Below, piece after piece: positions 33,888 to 45,681 of a DNA stretch of 60,000 bases. The stretch comes from Cryptomeria japonica (Eukaryota; Streptophyta; Pinopsida; Cupressales; Cupressaceae): the NCBI RefSeq assembly GCF_030272615.1, contig NC_081412.1:342671870-342731869 (forward strand), read 5' to 3'. A program made the position numbers and the translations under genes. Every line of letters begins with the position of its first letter. The first letter of the stretch is position 1. The notes below the pieces were generated by a model. It searched no databases, was not told the DNA's origin, and saw only the letters and a list, made by a program, of their open reading frames with translations.

Positions 33888-34943
33888 TGTTAAGACCCGA
33901 AGGCAACTGAGAGGGGGGGTGAATTAGTTGTCTATTAATTTCAACCCAAATATAAATTAACCAAACTTAGTGCATAGTACCAGTAAACCAAACTTAATGT
34001 CGATAGACAATTTAGCAGTTAATAACAGTATCGGTAAAGTTTAATGCATGAAACAAAAGGACAAATAACATACACAACACATAACACAGTTATTTGTACG
34101 TGGAAACCCTGTAAGGGGAAAAACCATGGTGGGAAACCTTACCCACAGTCAGATGATACTACTGCAAATAGTATGTTTTTACAAATGGGGTCTGCACATG
34201 CAGAAAGGCCAACTACCTAGAGCTCATTGCTCAATCACAAAATGGGAGTCACACTGACTACAATTGGATGGTTAAATCCAATGATAATGTACTACTCAAA
34301 ATAGCATCTTCATATGTTGAATTCAACCCCGGTTAAGCTCTGATTGTCTTCTTCATACCTTCCTTGAATCTTCAAATGATGTCTGCGTGTATAACTCTGC
34401 TTATATTTGCATATACCTTATTACAATCCTTTTTCCACAATCCTATCTAATCTCACAAATGAGATCTTACATATATACCAAAACCTAAGTCCAAATGTGT
34501 AGGTTGGCTCACTAAGATATTACAATAAATTCAAATACAAATGTATCAATATGCGATACATGATGTCGGCTCAATGCATTTACAATAATAACCAATTAAT
34601 AAAACATCTCCATAATGTGTCGTGCTGATCTGGAATAGATAACGCTTGTCGGTCCATAACCTAGACCTATTTGCCGATAATAATAAATATGCAAACTTGA
34701 TTAGACCAATAAACAAATCACCAAAACCAAGTGTCCAAACAATTTCTTCGACATAACCAAGTAATCTCTAGATGATAACAGATCATCCTCAAGGTCGGTG
34801 AACAATATAACCTGCCAGTGAACAATATACCGGTGACTGTGCATAAGTCACTGAACATGCTTGTGAACATAACCAAAAATCTCTAGAAGAATAAGTGTTG
34901 ACATCAATGACAAAAACAATGCAACACATACATAATACCAACA
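33888..34943 (-). repeat. Copia E 5-prime LTR (right)
   Basis: Starts TGTTAAGACCCGAAGG and ends AATACCAACA on the plus strand, 1056 bp. Collinear with the left LTR. The minus strand has TATATAT at 34471-34477 as a possible TATA box. Confidence 0.92.
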
Positions 34944-34948
34944 TTCAC
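34944..34948. repeat. Target-site duplication TTCAC, right copy
   Basis: Matches 28246-28250 exactly. The flanks on both sides belong to Copia D. Confidence 0.88.
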
Positions 34949-34974
34949 CAACCTAAGCTATGCTTAAGGGGGGG
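34949..34974 (+). other. Copia D polypurine tract region
   Basis: CTTAAGGGGGGG immediately precedes the LTR that begins at 34975. It continues the Copia D 3-prime region interrupted by Copia E. Confidence 0.75.
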
Positions 34975-35603
34975 TGTTAGTGTAGGTTTTTTATTTTCCT
35001 TATGTTAGGGATTATTAATTTTTCCTACACATATTATTTAAGCTTGCTTAGGTTATTAAGAGTGGTTAATATGAGGACATGCGACAAAGTACTTCAGATA
35101 CATGTGTAACTCTCCACCTCACGTAGGTTGTTGAGTTACACACCCTCTTTTGGCTTGTTTTACCACCTCTCATAACCACTATTTTGTCATTTCCTAAGTG
35201 GGTTATGAGGTAGTTGGGTTTCTCACCCTCTTTTAGCCTTATGTGCCAACTTTCTGAACTCCTTTATTGTCTTCATGTAAGGAGGTTATGTCACATGTTT
35301 TGGCATTTACCAAGAAGGTAAAGCCTCCCACTTTTTATGGGGAATAAGAGTTAATGCACCCCTTAGATGTATATGATATTATTTTTCTATATAATAAGCA
35401 TTATACTCTCACCTTCACTAGTTTAGTGATATCTCGGTGAGAGTCTTCTCAAAATTCTCTTCTTTGTCTCTATTTTCTCTCATATTAGAATTATCTTCAT
35501 TCAGCTATTTTGATCTTTGACCATCCATTGCTTGGGGAGTTGCATGTGATCTATGACCGACATCAGATCCTGGCTTAGTTCTCAGTTCTCACAGAATCTA
35601 ACA
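34975..35603 (+). repeat. Copia D 3-prime LTR
   Basis: Begins TGTTAGTGTAGG after the polypurine tract and ends AATCTAACA, with TGTTAG/CTAACA inverted ends, 629 bp. Its right edge abuts reverse transcriptase sequence of Gypsy F, so D probably inserted into F. A TATATAAT-like run at about 35388-35396 may be its TATA box. Confidence 0.8.
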
Positions 35604-36400
35604 CAACCTTCACTACTCCATGGGGAATATTCTATTATCAAGTCATGGCCTTTGGACTAAAGAATGCAAGCACCACCTATCAAAGAGAAATGACCACCAT
35701 CTTCCATGATCTCTTGCATGATACCATGAAAGGCTATGTGGATGATCTCCTGGGTAAATCAAAGACACAAGAAGGTCTTGTCGTCATCTTACAAAAAATA
35801 TTCGAGCAATTAGAAATGTACAAGATGAGACTTAATCCTAAGAAATGTGTCTTTGGAGTCGCTTCTAATAAAATTCCAGGCTTCATTGTGTCATGTAGAG
35901 GAATTGAAGTGGGCCTAGATAAGGTAAAAGCTATCATGGATATGCCACCACCAAAGACTCTCAAGTAGCTCCACAGTCTACAAGGAAAACTCTAATCCAT
36001 TCTTCGATTCATCGCTTAGCTTGCAAACAAGTGTCATCCATTCGCTCACCTCCTACAAAAGGACACCAAATTTTAGTGGGTTTGTTTTGTCAGAAATATT
36101 TTAACAAAATCAAAGAATACTTAGCTTCCCCACCTACACTAATGCCTCCTATTCCAAGACAACTTATTCTCTTGTATATTTCAGCTACATCTGTGGCCCT
36201 GGGGGTATTACTAGCACAAGCCGATGATCAGGGAAAAGAGTGTGCCATATACTATATTAGTCGCACATTGGTGGAATATGAGCTTAACTACACCCAAATT
36301 GAATGAGCATTCCCTGTAGTTGTTTTTCAACACTCAAAAACTTTGTCATTACATTCTCAATCACAAGACTAAGGTCACTATGAAGATTGACCCTCTCAAG
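35604..36400 (+). pseudogene. Gypsy F reverse transcriptase and first RNase H (broken)
   Basis: From TPWGIFYYQVMAFGLKNASTTYQ the palm continues to the catalytic YVDD at 35735-35746 and KKCVFGVASNKIPGFIV. A stop at 35966-35968 and a frameshift lead to RNase H: LLYISATSVALGVLLAQADD, YYISRTLVEYELNYTQIE, then stops, and KIDPLK at the right edge. The first RNase H Asp appears replaced (SATSVA). The 5-prime part is missing beyond Copia D; the frame is split at 36400 by a solo LTR. Confidence 0.85.
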
Positions 36401-37250
36401 TGTTGGTATTTTAGTATGGTTTTGTCATTGATGTCAACACCTACTTTGGAGATCCAACAACATTCACTGGCAAAGAGTAAACTATGCAACAATTACTGGT
36501 ATATGATTAACCGGTAGGATATAATGTTCACCGGTACCTGGAATGACATGGAAGACACTTGGTAATATCGAAGACATCATGTGGACACTTTATTTTGAAG
36601 TAATAATCATTGGTATATTCTTATTTGCATATTTGCTTTTACCGGCAAATAGGTCCAGGTTATCTAGGGTTACACCAACAGGTTTATCTTTTCCAGATCA
36701 GCATGGCACGCTATGGAGATGATTTATTATTGTTGTAAATGCATTAAGCTGACATGAAGACATCCTTTGAAGGTGAAGTTAGGTTTTTGTAGAAGCATAT
36801 CAGCATTACACCAGTACTGAAATCAGCATATGAAGATGCAATTTTGTGCAATACATTCTTATTGGATTTAACCATCCAACTGTAGTCAGTGTGACTCCCA
36901 TTTGTGATTGAGCAGTGAGCTCTAGGCTGTTGGCCTTTCTGCATGTGCAGACCCCTCTTGTACACTTACTAGATGCAGTAGTATCATCTGATTGTGGGTA
37001 AGGTTTCCCACCATGGTTTTTCCCTTACAGGGTTTCCACGTACAAATATTGGTGTCATGTGTTGTGGATGACTTTGTGCTTATGTTTCATGCATTAATTC
37101 TTACCGGTATAGCAATTTACTGTTAACACTGTCTACCGACATACTTAACTGATTTACCGATATTAAGCATTAAGTTGGTTAATAAGTTTTTGGTTTGAAT
37201 TTATTAGACAACTGATTCACCCCCCCTCTCAGTTGTCTCTGGGACCTACA
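36401..37250 (+). repeat. Solo LTR of the A-prime/E Copia family
   Basis: Starts TGTTGGTATTTTAG and ends GGGACCTACA, flanked by TCAAG (36396-36400) and CCAAG (37251-37255), which match at four of five bases. It aligns with the LTRs at 13493-14550 and 19106-20162 but lacks about 200 bp of their middle, including the TATA region. No internal region is present, as expected after recombination between two LTRs. On both sides the RNase H of Gypsy F continues (KIDPLK, then YLL). Confidence 0.9.
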
Positions 37251-38363
37251 CCAAGTACCTACTCTTAAAGGCCGCTCTCACAAGACACACCGCTAAGTGG
37301 GTTATCTTGTTAAGTGAATTTGAAATTGAGTATGTAGATCACAAAGAAATCAAAGGGTAGGTCATCACCAATGAATTAGATGATTCCCCTCTACAAGGAG
37401 ACCACCCCCTAATCACAAAGTTTCTAGATTATGCCATTATGATAGTTTCACAATTTACCAAGTGACAAATCTACTTTGATCAAGGGTAGGCATTTTTTTG
37501 GTCATCCCTCAAGGAGATTGCATACACAAGTCCTACAAAATAGCCTTCACATGCATAAACAACATTGTGGAATATGAAGCTCTCATAACTGGTCTACACT
37601 CAACTATTCAATGGAAGATCACTGACTTGCACGTGTGTGGTTATTTGCAACTAGTCATTAAGCAGGTAAATGATGAGTATTAAACAAAAGATGACAAGTT
37701 TCTCTCCTATCATCGCATGGTAGAAGTTTAAACAACATTTATATTTTATCTAGTTTGAGTAGATTCCTCAAGAAAACAATAGAGCAGTTGATGTCATGGC
37801 TACCATCGGTTCTCTCTTATAGATTTCATAAAACAATCATAAGTGTGAATTCTTGGTTGAGAACCTTCTAGTTCAAGCATATGATGTTCCTGAGTCTGAC
37901 ATGGTGTGTGTCCTTGTTGGTTCCAACTCTCCTTGGTATCAAGAAACCTACATCTACCTCACCGATAATACCACCACCGTCACCTTAGCAAAACCCAACA
38001 ATAGACTTTCATTCATCACACTGCCTATTACACTATTCTTGGAGATACCCTATTTTGAAGGCACTTTGATGGAACCCTCATAAGGTGTTTAGACAAAGAG
38101 GAGGTTGAACAAGCATTGCATGAGGTACACAAAGGTATCTGTAGGGGACACTCAAGAAGCCTCACCCTGGCTAAGAAGCTACTTTGCATAGGATACTATT
38201 GGCCTACAATGGAACAAGATGCATATCACTATGTGAAGAAATGTGTACCTTGTTAAAAAATTGGTGGTGAGATTCGTGTGCCTTCTTAGGACCTACAACT
38301 GCTTATTACACCCTGGCCCTTGTCAGAATGGGGGCTCAATCTCATTGGTAAAATCCATCACAC
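37251..38363 (+). pseudogene. Gypsy F second RNase H and integrase zinc region (broken)
   Basis: It resumes the first RNase H C-terminus (AKWVILLSEFEIEYVDHKEIKG), then the second RNase H-like domain: FDQG at about 37480, a frame change, then YKIAFTCINNIVEYEALITGL (37540-37600) and LQLVIKQVNDEY. Further on come NRAVDVMATI and, from about 38110, the integrase zinc region GHSRSLTLAKKLL, GYYWPTMEQDA and KKCVPC with a stop. It is interrupted at 38363 by Copia G. The dual RNase H again indicates a Tat-type element. Confidence 0.82.
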
Positions 38364-39760
38364 TGATGGTATGATAAATCAATAAGGATCCAAACAACTA
38401 CTGAGAGGGGGGGGGGGTGAATCAGTAGATATAAAACTAACTAAACTTTCACCAAACTCAACAAACAATATCACAAGACAATCTCAAAACTAAATAGTTC
38501 AAACACTGAACTACAAACTTCAATAGCATTGACAGTTTACCGGTTTGACTGGCATATCAAAATAACAGTATAACAACTCTCAAACCATTTATCCAAAATA
38601 TTAAAATACTTTACTAACAATAGTAAATGCACATTTCAGATTACTATTAGTCATCTTATCATATCTAAGTGGATTTAATAGTTAAGCAAATTAACCATAT
38701 CAAACACAATCACAAAAACCATTCACCACTTGACACAATCCAAATGGCAAAAACCCAAATGGGAAAAACCACGCTGGGGATGAATACCCACAAGTATTCT
38801 AAACTCTTCTGAAGTTCACCCTGTTAGGAGCCAAGCCTGTTAAAGCTTTTACAAAAAGTCCTGTTAGTAACAGATCCTATTAGGGACCACCTGGTTAAGG
38901 GATTGACTATAATGCCCTGTTAGAAGAAATAACCTATTAGGAGTAACCTCGGTAGCGGATTTGAAATCCAAGCTAATGAATCACCTGGTTAGAGGATTTA
39001 GATAGCACTAATCCTATTAAATCTTACCTGGTTAAGGGATTTGACTGTTGTAATTGTTAGAGAACAATAAGGGTTTGCTGATTTGGTAAATATCACTACT
39101 CTTCTTGATCAAATCCTTTTCATGCTCCTATCTGCCTTTACACATATTGCAGATAAACCTTCTGGTTCGATAATCAATCAAACTAACACTTAACAAAAAT
39201 TTCCAACACTACAACAAAATAACTCATCGATCTTATAAGCAAAACAACAGGTTGGTAACACATCACAAACCTAAGATCCATAGAGATTACAAACAAATCA
39301 GCTCAAGTATGACCGTTAGATTACATAGCAATCATTGCACATTATTCAAGACAACCTCAACCACTCCTTGATCACCGCTTCATCGAATCCTGTAACTCAT
39401 CACACGATTTCCTCTTTATGCAATATACTTGCTCTTTTCCAAGATAGAACCGTTATCTCTATGTACCAAAAACCCTTTGAAACTCATCACATACAACATG
39501 CATACATGGCATAAACATTACTGTTCATCATTTGATCATAAACTAGTACAACCGATTCACCAAGCTCCATCGGTTAGGGTTTGGCACATCAACAGGTAGG
39601 GTTACCGGTTGATCTCACTACTTCTTAAGTAATACCGATTTCCTTCACTAGCTCACCTACCGGTTGAAAAAAAACATCATAACAACATCATTACCGGTTA
39701 TAATTGACATCAATGACAACATAATAGTTCATCAATGCAATATTCATGCAAATTCGAATA
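38364..39760 (-). repeat. Copia G 3-prime LTR (left)
   Basis: Starts TGATGGTATGATAAATC; the far end has decayed to TTCGAATA where the partner has TTCCAACA. Contains a sub-repeat cluster of CCTGTTAGGA/CCTGGTTAAGGGATTT words at 38818-39068 and several ACCGGTT words. Confidence 0.88.
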
Positions 39761-40168
39761 ATCTCCCCCTTTGGCATTGATGGCAATACAAATATCAACA
39801 CCCTTGATTGTGATGATTAAGAGTAATGCACATACACAGGTACATGAATCCTGGTTTAAATTTTACCATGTACTCTCCTTCAACTGATTCTCCATGTCTT
39901 CAGCTGGTAATTGACTATAGATCTTCTCTCTATCAATCTTACAATTCTTCTCCATAATCATATAGTTCTTTTCCCCATAATCATATAGTTCTTCTCCCCC
40001 TTTGAAAACAATGCCAAAGTGAAAGTAAAACATGCAGTGCCATACTTCACTATTCTGCATCAACAATCTGCAACTTGATGCTCCCCCTATGGAGTAATTC
40101 CACTCTACACCAATCCCGCTTCAAGATTCTTCAATTAGCTTCTAGTACTGATGTAATCCACATCTTGC
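39761..40168 (-). other. Copia G polypurine tract and 3-prime region
   Basis: The minus strand reads GCCAAAGGGGGAGAT at 39761-39775, next to the LTR. The rest is non-coding. It holds a duplicated CATAATCATATAGTTCTT-like word at about 39954-39994. Confidence 0.75.
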
Positions 40169-40761
40169 TCAATTGACCTCATGTAGGGGCACAAACCCTA
40201 GCTGACCTCTAAGATACTCAAAAGTAATCTTAGGCAGAGGTTTAGTAAAGATATCTAGTAGCTGCTCCTTAGTAGATACATGCTCCAATAATACATCTTT
40301 ACTCTGCACTTTCCCCCTCAAGAAATGATATTTCAGCTCAATATGCTTGGTTCTAGCATGCAAAACTGGGTTCTTTGAGATATTTATTGCACTGGTGTTA
40401 TCACAAAAAATCTTTACTGGTTCTATGATCTTCAACTTGAATCCTTCCAGAATGTGTTTCATCCAGATTGTGTGGGTACAATTCATATATGCTGCAATAT
40501 ATTCAGCTTCAACAGTGGACAGTGATATATAGCTCTGCTTCTTGCTGCTCTAAGATACAAGTCTTCCTCCAAGAAAGAATGCAACACCGGTTGTGATCTT
40601 CCTATCATCAACATTTCCTGCCCAACATTTGTATAAACCTTCAAATCAAAGTTACCTACATATGGATACCATAATCCATAATCAATAGTACCTTTCAAAT
40701 ATCTGAATATCTTTTTAGTTGAAATCATGTGTCTCCTTTGGGTTCTTCTGAAATCTGGCAA
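40169..40761 (-). pseudogene. Copia G RNase H
   Basis: Two frames: 40483-40761 (IFRYLKGTIDYGLWYP, then a frameshifted YTN segment) and 40169-40486 (WMKHILEGFKLKIIEPVKIFCDNTSAINISKN, KHIELKYHFLR, IFTKPLPKITFEYLRGQLG). The DNTSAINISKN and TKPLP motifs are diagnostic of Copia RNase H. The first acidic motif is disrupted near 40630. Confidence 0.85.
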
Positions 40762-41793
40762 CTAAACCAGCTACATGAGCAATATCCAATCTGTTGTGAA
40801 CAACATAATGTAGTTTCCCTATCATTGATCTGTACTCCTTTTCATCAATAGATGTGGCATCATCTTTGATATTTTACAACCTATAACCATTTGTGTCCCA
40901 ACTGGTTTACAGTCACTCATTCCAAATATCTTCAATACCTCGTTCACATATTTAGATTGTGTGATAAAAATACTCTTCATCTGCTGAATTTGCAAACCTA
41001 TAATTTTTTTTTTATCTCTCCTACTAGAGACATTTCAAATTCACTTTTCATCTCATTTGCAAAGTCATCACTCATGTCATCATTGCCTCTAAATATGATA
41101 TCATCCACAAACACTTCACTAACCAGTATCTTATCTCCTTTAGTCTTGAGATATATTGTTGTCTTCACTAGTTCTCTGAAAAACTATCTTCATTAGGTGT
41201 GAATGTAGTCTTTCATACCATGCTCTTGGTGCTTTCTTCAAACAATATAGTGCCGTGTTTAGTTTACACACCATATCCTTTGCATCAGTCAAAGTATAAC
41301 CATCTAGCTGCTTATTGTATACTTCCTCTTCCAGTATTCCATTAAAAAATGCTAACTTCACATCCATCTGATATACTTTGAATCCCCTATATGCTACAAA
41401 TGCAAGTAGAGTCCTAACACCTTCCAATATAGCAACTAGTGCAAATGTCTTGCCATAGTCTTCTCCTTCTTCCTGTACATAACCTTTGCATACCAATCTT
41501 TCTTTATTTCTGACTACTACTCCATTTTCATTCAGTTTATTCCTGAATACCCATTTAGTACCTATCACATTTTTATTCATCGGTTTAGGTACTAGGGTCC
41601 ATGTATTGTTCTTCTCAATCTGGTCAAGCTCCTCTTCCATAGCTTTAATCCAATGATCATCTCCAAAGGCTTCCTTAGCAGTTCTAGGCTCAATAATGGA
41701 GATCATGCAAAAATTCTCTCTAATTCTTCTTCTGGTTAACACTCCAACATCTTTATCTTCAATAATCTGGTCAGGATTATGATTGAGTCTCAC
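40762..41793 (-). pseudogene. Copia G reverse transcriptase
   Basis: The open stretch 41140-41793 begins with the RYVRL-type linker (MRLNHNPDQIIEDKDVG). It goes through NNTWTLVPKPMNKNVIGTKWVFRNK, YQMDVKLAFFNGILEEEVY and LKKAPRAWYERLHSHLM. The catalytic FVDDIIF is present at about 41097-41117 after a frameshift. The C-terminal part to 40762 is broken. The overall domain is clear, with moderate damage. Confidence 0.87.
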
Positions 41794-41981
41794 ATACCTT
41801 GGAATAACATGATTGTTATCTTTAGGTTCTTCTTCCTCACTATCATCATCATCTTCAAAATCTACCTATTCTGGTTGAACTGGTACTACAACATTCACTT
41901 CACTAGCTTCTAGATTCACTAGTTCTGGTTCCAAAATCAGAATGTAAGGTTCATCTTCCTTTTTCTCCTTATTGGTTTCTC

Positions 41982-42726
41982 CTAAAACTTCAGGGCACTC
42001 ATCCACTCAGACATCAACACTTTCAATGATTCTCTTTGTCTGGTTGTTGTAACATTTGCAGGCCTTACTCTTGGTGGAGTAACCAAGAAATATGCCTTCA
42101 TTACTCTTAGCATCAAACTTGCTAACATAGTCACTTCTTTTGATAAAACATTTACTGCCAATTTTTTTAAATAATTAACATTAGGTGATCTACCATACCA
42201 GTATTCATAAGGAGTTTTATCCTTACCTCTCTTTACCAATATCCAGTTCATAGTGTAGACAACTATGCTAACAACTTCTCTCTAGAATGCTTTTGCTACT
42301 CCTCCTTGTATTAGCATCATTCTAGCAACTTCAACAACTAACCGGTTGTTCCTCTCTGCAATACCATTTTGTTGTGGTGTCCTAGGTAAAGAAAGATGCC
42401 TCTTAATTCCATTGTCTTCACAAAATCTAGTGAATTCCTTTGAAGTAAATTCACCTCCTTGATCAGTACTTAGACACTTTATCTGCTTACCACTTTTCTT
42501 TTCAGCTAAGGTCCTGAATGCCTTGAACTTACTAAAGGATTTTGTTTTGTCCTTCAAGAATGTGACCCACATCATTCTTGAGAAATCATCAGTAAAGATC
42601 ATAAAATATCTCACCTTGAATACTTTAAGTCCTTACTGGTCCACAGAGATCTGTATGAGCCAAATCTAACAAATGTTCTGTTGAGAAAGATTTTCTCTTA
42701 AAAGTTGAGGATGTCATCTTTCCTAA
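41982..42726 (-). pseudogene. Copia G integrase
   Basis: The core is open at 42282-42614: FTDDFSRMMWVTFLKDKTKSF, Asp in CLSTDQGGEF, Glu in QQNGIAERNNR. The first catalytic Asp region (HTDLCGP-like) lies at about 42640-42660 before a stop. The C-terminal piece 41982-42251 (TPYEYWYGRSPNVNYLKKL) follows in a shifted frame. Confidence 0.87.
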
Positions 42727-44230
42727 CTAACATTCCTTACATAGAGCATTCATCGGTTTGTCCAATTGAGGAAAACCTCTTACCGACTTGGACTTATTGA
42801 CTTTGACAATGTTATGAAAATTTATATGACAAAATCTCTGATGCCAAAGCCAACTATCATCTACTTTAGCAATTAAATAGTTGTTGACTTTAGGATTTAG
42901 GTGAAATAGGTAACCTTTTGTCTTCTTGCTGATTGCAATTAGTTCACCTTTGCTCCCATAGATTTTGCACATTCCATTTTTAAATTCAAATAGATAACTT
43001 TTATCATTGAGTTGAGCTACACTCAAAAGATTGTGCTTTAATCCTTTAACCCAATAGACATCATTTGCACTGCTCTTTCCATTAAGAGAAATTGTTCCCT
43101 TTCCTTTCACCATGTAGGGTGAGTCATTTCCAAATCTCACAAATCCTCCATCAAATTCCTTCAAAGTAAGAAATTTACTTCGATCACCGGTCATGTGGTG
43201 TGAACAACCACTATGTATGATCCAATTATCAAAAATATCCATGCGAGAAACTAATGCCTTCTGATCAGATGTCTCTACTTTAATGGCAGCAAAGACAATG
43301 TCTTCATTAGCATCTCCCTCAGATTCCTCATTAGTGATACTACCATCAACTGCAATGAGGCAATCTATTTTGCCTTTTCCTTTGTACTTCTTGTACTTCT
43401 CATGCTTATTCTTATTGTCACCATTAGGATAGTTAGCTACAATGTGTCCAATCTTGTTACATGCAAAAAATTTCAAAGGTAATTTACCTCTGTACTTATC
43501 GTTACCTCTAGGTAACCACTTGGACAATAATGCTTCAAGCTTGATCAGTCTGTCTTCATCAGTAACTTCTCTGTTGGGTCTAGACTCATAACAATGACTA
43601 ACATCTTTTCTTTTTCTCATAGGTGGGTTAGAAACTGAAGCTCTAAATGCAGATTTGGATTTCTGAGTGCTACCATCATAACCATTTAATTCAAATACAG
43701 TAAGTTTACCAATGATGGAGTCAAGAGTTACCTTTGTTTTATCAATAGACTTTAGCTCTTGAATGGCTGCAACTCGGATAACATAGACCGATAGAAGGGT
43801 TCTCAACACCTTACTAACCACTGTGGCATCCTCCACTTTACCACCAACACTCTTGATCTCACCAACTATCTCCTTGATCCTTTGACCATACTTTTTAATA
43901 TTCTCACCTTCAACCATCCGCATGTCATCAAATTTACCTCTCAGACTCTCTTCTTTGGCAATCTTCACATGCTTATCACCGCTATAGATTTCCTCAATTT
44001 TCTCCACACATAATAAGTAGTACATAATCTAAATTAGATAAAGAACTGATAATGGCCTCCAATGCTTGATTATTCTCTTGTTTCTCTTTCTTTTTATCAT
44101 CAGACATAGTCCCACTAGGTGCAACATATTCCCAGTATTGACTTCCTAGACTCTTGATATAGATTTTCATCCTATCACTCCATATTATGTAGTTTTCCCT
44201 ATTAAAATTTGGACCTTCTTTCTTCATCAT
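42727..44230 (-). pseudogene. Copia G Gag, protease and pre-integrase
   Basis: Gag starts at 44230 (MMKKEGPNFNRENYIIW). A frameshift near 44010 leads into one long open frame, 42727-44025 (432 codons), covering the rest of Gag, the protease and the pre-integrase region. The zinc knuckle reads FFACNKIGHIVANY, so its first and last Cys are lost. The protease motif reads WIIHSGCSHHMT, with His in place of the catalytic Asp. KGLKHNLLSVAQL and WLWHQRFCHINF follow. The long frame is well preserved although its key residues are gone. Confidence 0.88.
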
Positions 44231-44286
44231 GTTCTTCTAGATCTTTACCTCAAGTTGTTAGGCTTAGACACTAGAGGACCTATAAT

Positions 44287-44298
44287 GCTCTGATACCA
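44287..44298 (-). other. Copia G primer-binding site
   Basis: The minus strand reads TGGTATCAGAGC, an exact initiator methionine tRNA site, two bases from the LTR. Confidence 0.87.
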
Positions 44299-44300
44299 AT

Positions 44301-45681
44301 TGATGGTATGATGAATCAATAAGGATCCAAACAACTACTGAGAGAGGGGGGGGTGAATCAGTAGATAGAAAACTAACTAAACTTTCACCAAACTCAACAA
44401 ACAATCTCACAAGCCAATCTTAGAACTAACTAGTTCAAACACTGAACTACAAACTTCAATAGCATTGACAGTTTACCAGTTTCACTGGCATATCAAAATA
44501 ACAATATAACAACTTTGAAACTCTAAAACCATTTATCCAAAACATCAAAATACTTTACTAAAAATAGTAAAAGCACATTTTAGATTACTGTTGGTAATCT
44601 TATCATATCTAAGTGGATTTAACAGTTGAGAAAATTAACTATACCAAACATAACCACAAAAACTATTCACCACTTGACACAATCATTTTTGACATGGAAA
44701 CCCAAATGGGAAAAAAACCATGGTGGGGATGAATACCCACAAGTATTCTAAACTCTGAAGTTCACCCTGTTAGGAGCCAAGCCTATTAAAGCTTTTACAA
44801 AAAGTCTTGTTAGGAACAGATCTTGTTAGGGATCACCCGGTTAAGGGATTGACTATAATGCCCTGTTAGAAGCAATACCCTGTTAGGATTAACCTCAGTA
44901 GAGGATTTGAAATCCAAGCTAATGGATCACCTGGTTATAGGATTTAGATAACACTAAGCCTATTAAAGCTTACCCGGTTAAGGGATTTGACTGTTGTAAT
45001 TGTTAGAGAACAACAAGGGTTTGTTGATCTGGTAAAAAGAACTACTTTGCTTGATCATATCCTTTTCCTGCTCCTATCTACCTTTACACATACTATAGAT
45101 ACACCTTCTAGTTTGGCAACCAATCACACTAACACTTAACAAAAATTGCCAACACTACAATAAAACAACTCATCGGCCTTATAAGCAAAACAATAGGTCG
45201 GTAACACATCAAAAACCTAAGATGTCATAGAGATTACAAACAAATCGTATCAAGTACTGTTAGATTACATAGCAATCATTGTACATTGTTCAAGACAACC
45301 TCGATCGCTCCTTGATCACTACTTCATTGAATCTTGTAACTCATTATGTAGTTTCCTCTTCATGCAATGTACTCGCTCTTTCCCAAGATAAAACCATTTG
45401 AAACTCATCATATACAACATGCATACGTGGCATAATAATTACCGTTCATCATTTTATCATAAACCAATACAACCAATTCACCAAGCTCCATCAGTTAGGG
45501 TTTGGCACATCAACAAGTAGGGTTACCGGTTGATCTCACTGCTTCTTAAGTAATATCGGTTTCCTTCACTAGCTCACCTATTGGTTACAAAACAATATCA
45601 TAACAACATCATTACCGGTTATAATTGACATCAATGACAACATAATAGTTCATCAATACAATCTTCATGTAAATTCCAACA
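44301..45681 (-). repeat. Copia G 5-prime LTR (right)
   Basis: Starts TGATGGTATGATGAATC and ends TTCCAACA, 1381 bp. Collinear with the left LTR, including the GTTAGG sub-repeat cluster at 44762-45008. Confidence 0.9.

Larger units (their letters stand above)
28251..34943 (-). mobile_element. Copia element E, complete but inactive
   Basis: A 6693-bp minus-strand Ty1/Copia element with LTRs at 28251-29334 and 33888-34943, primer-binding site, gag, protease, integrase, RT, RNase H and polypurine tract, flanked by TTCAC. It shares the LTR ends, Gag start and whole polyprotein with Copia A-prime (plus strand), so the two are one family. It has lost catalytic residues in protease, integrase and RT as well as carrying stops. 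Confidence 0.93.
38364..45681 (-). mobile_element. Copia element G, complete but inactive
   Basis: A 7318-bp minus-strand Ty1/Copia element with LTRs at 38364-39760 and 44301-45681, primer-binding site, gag, protease, integrase, RT, RNase H and polypurine tract. The flanks are CACAC (38359-38363) and CCCAC (45682-45686), a target duplication with one difference. Gypsy F integrase continues on both sides. It is a different Copia family from A-prime/E and is related to element H. Confidence 0.9.
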
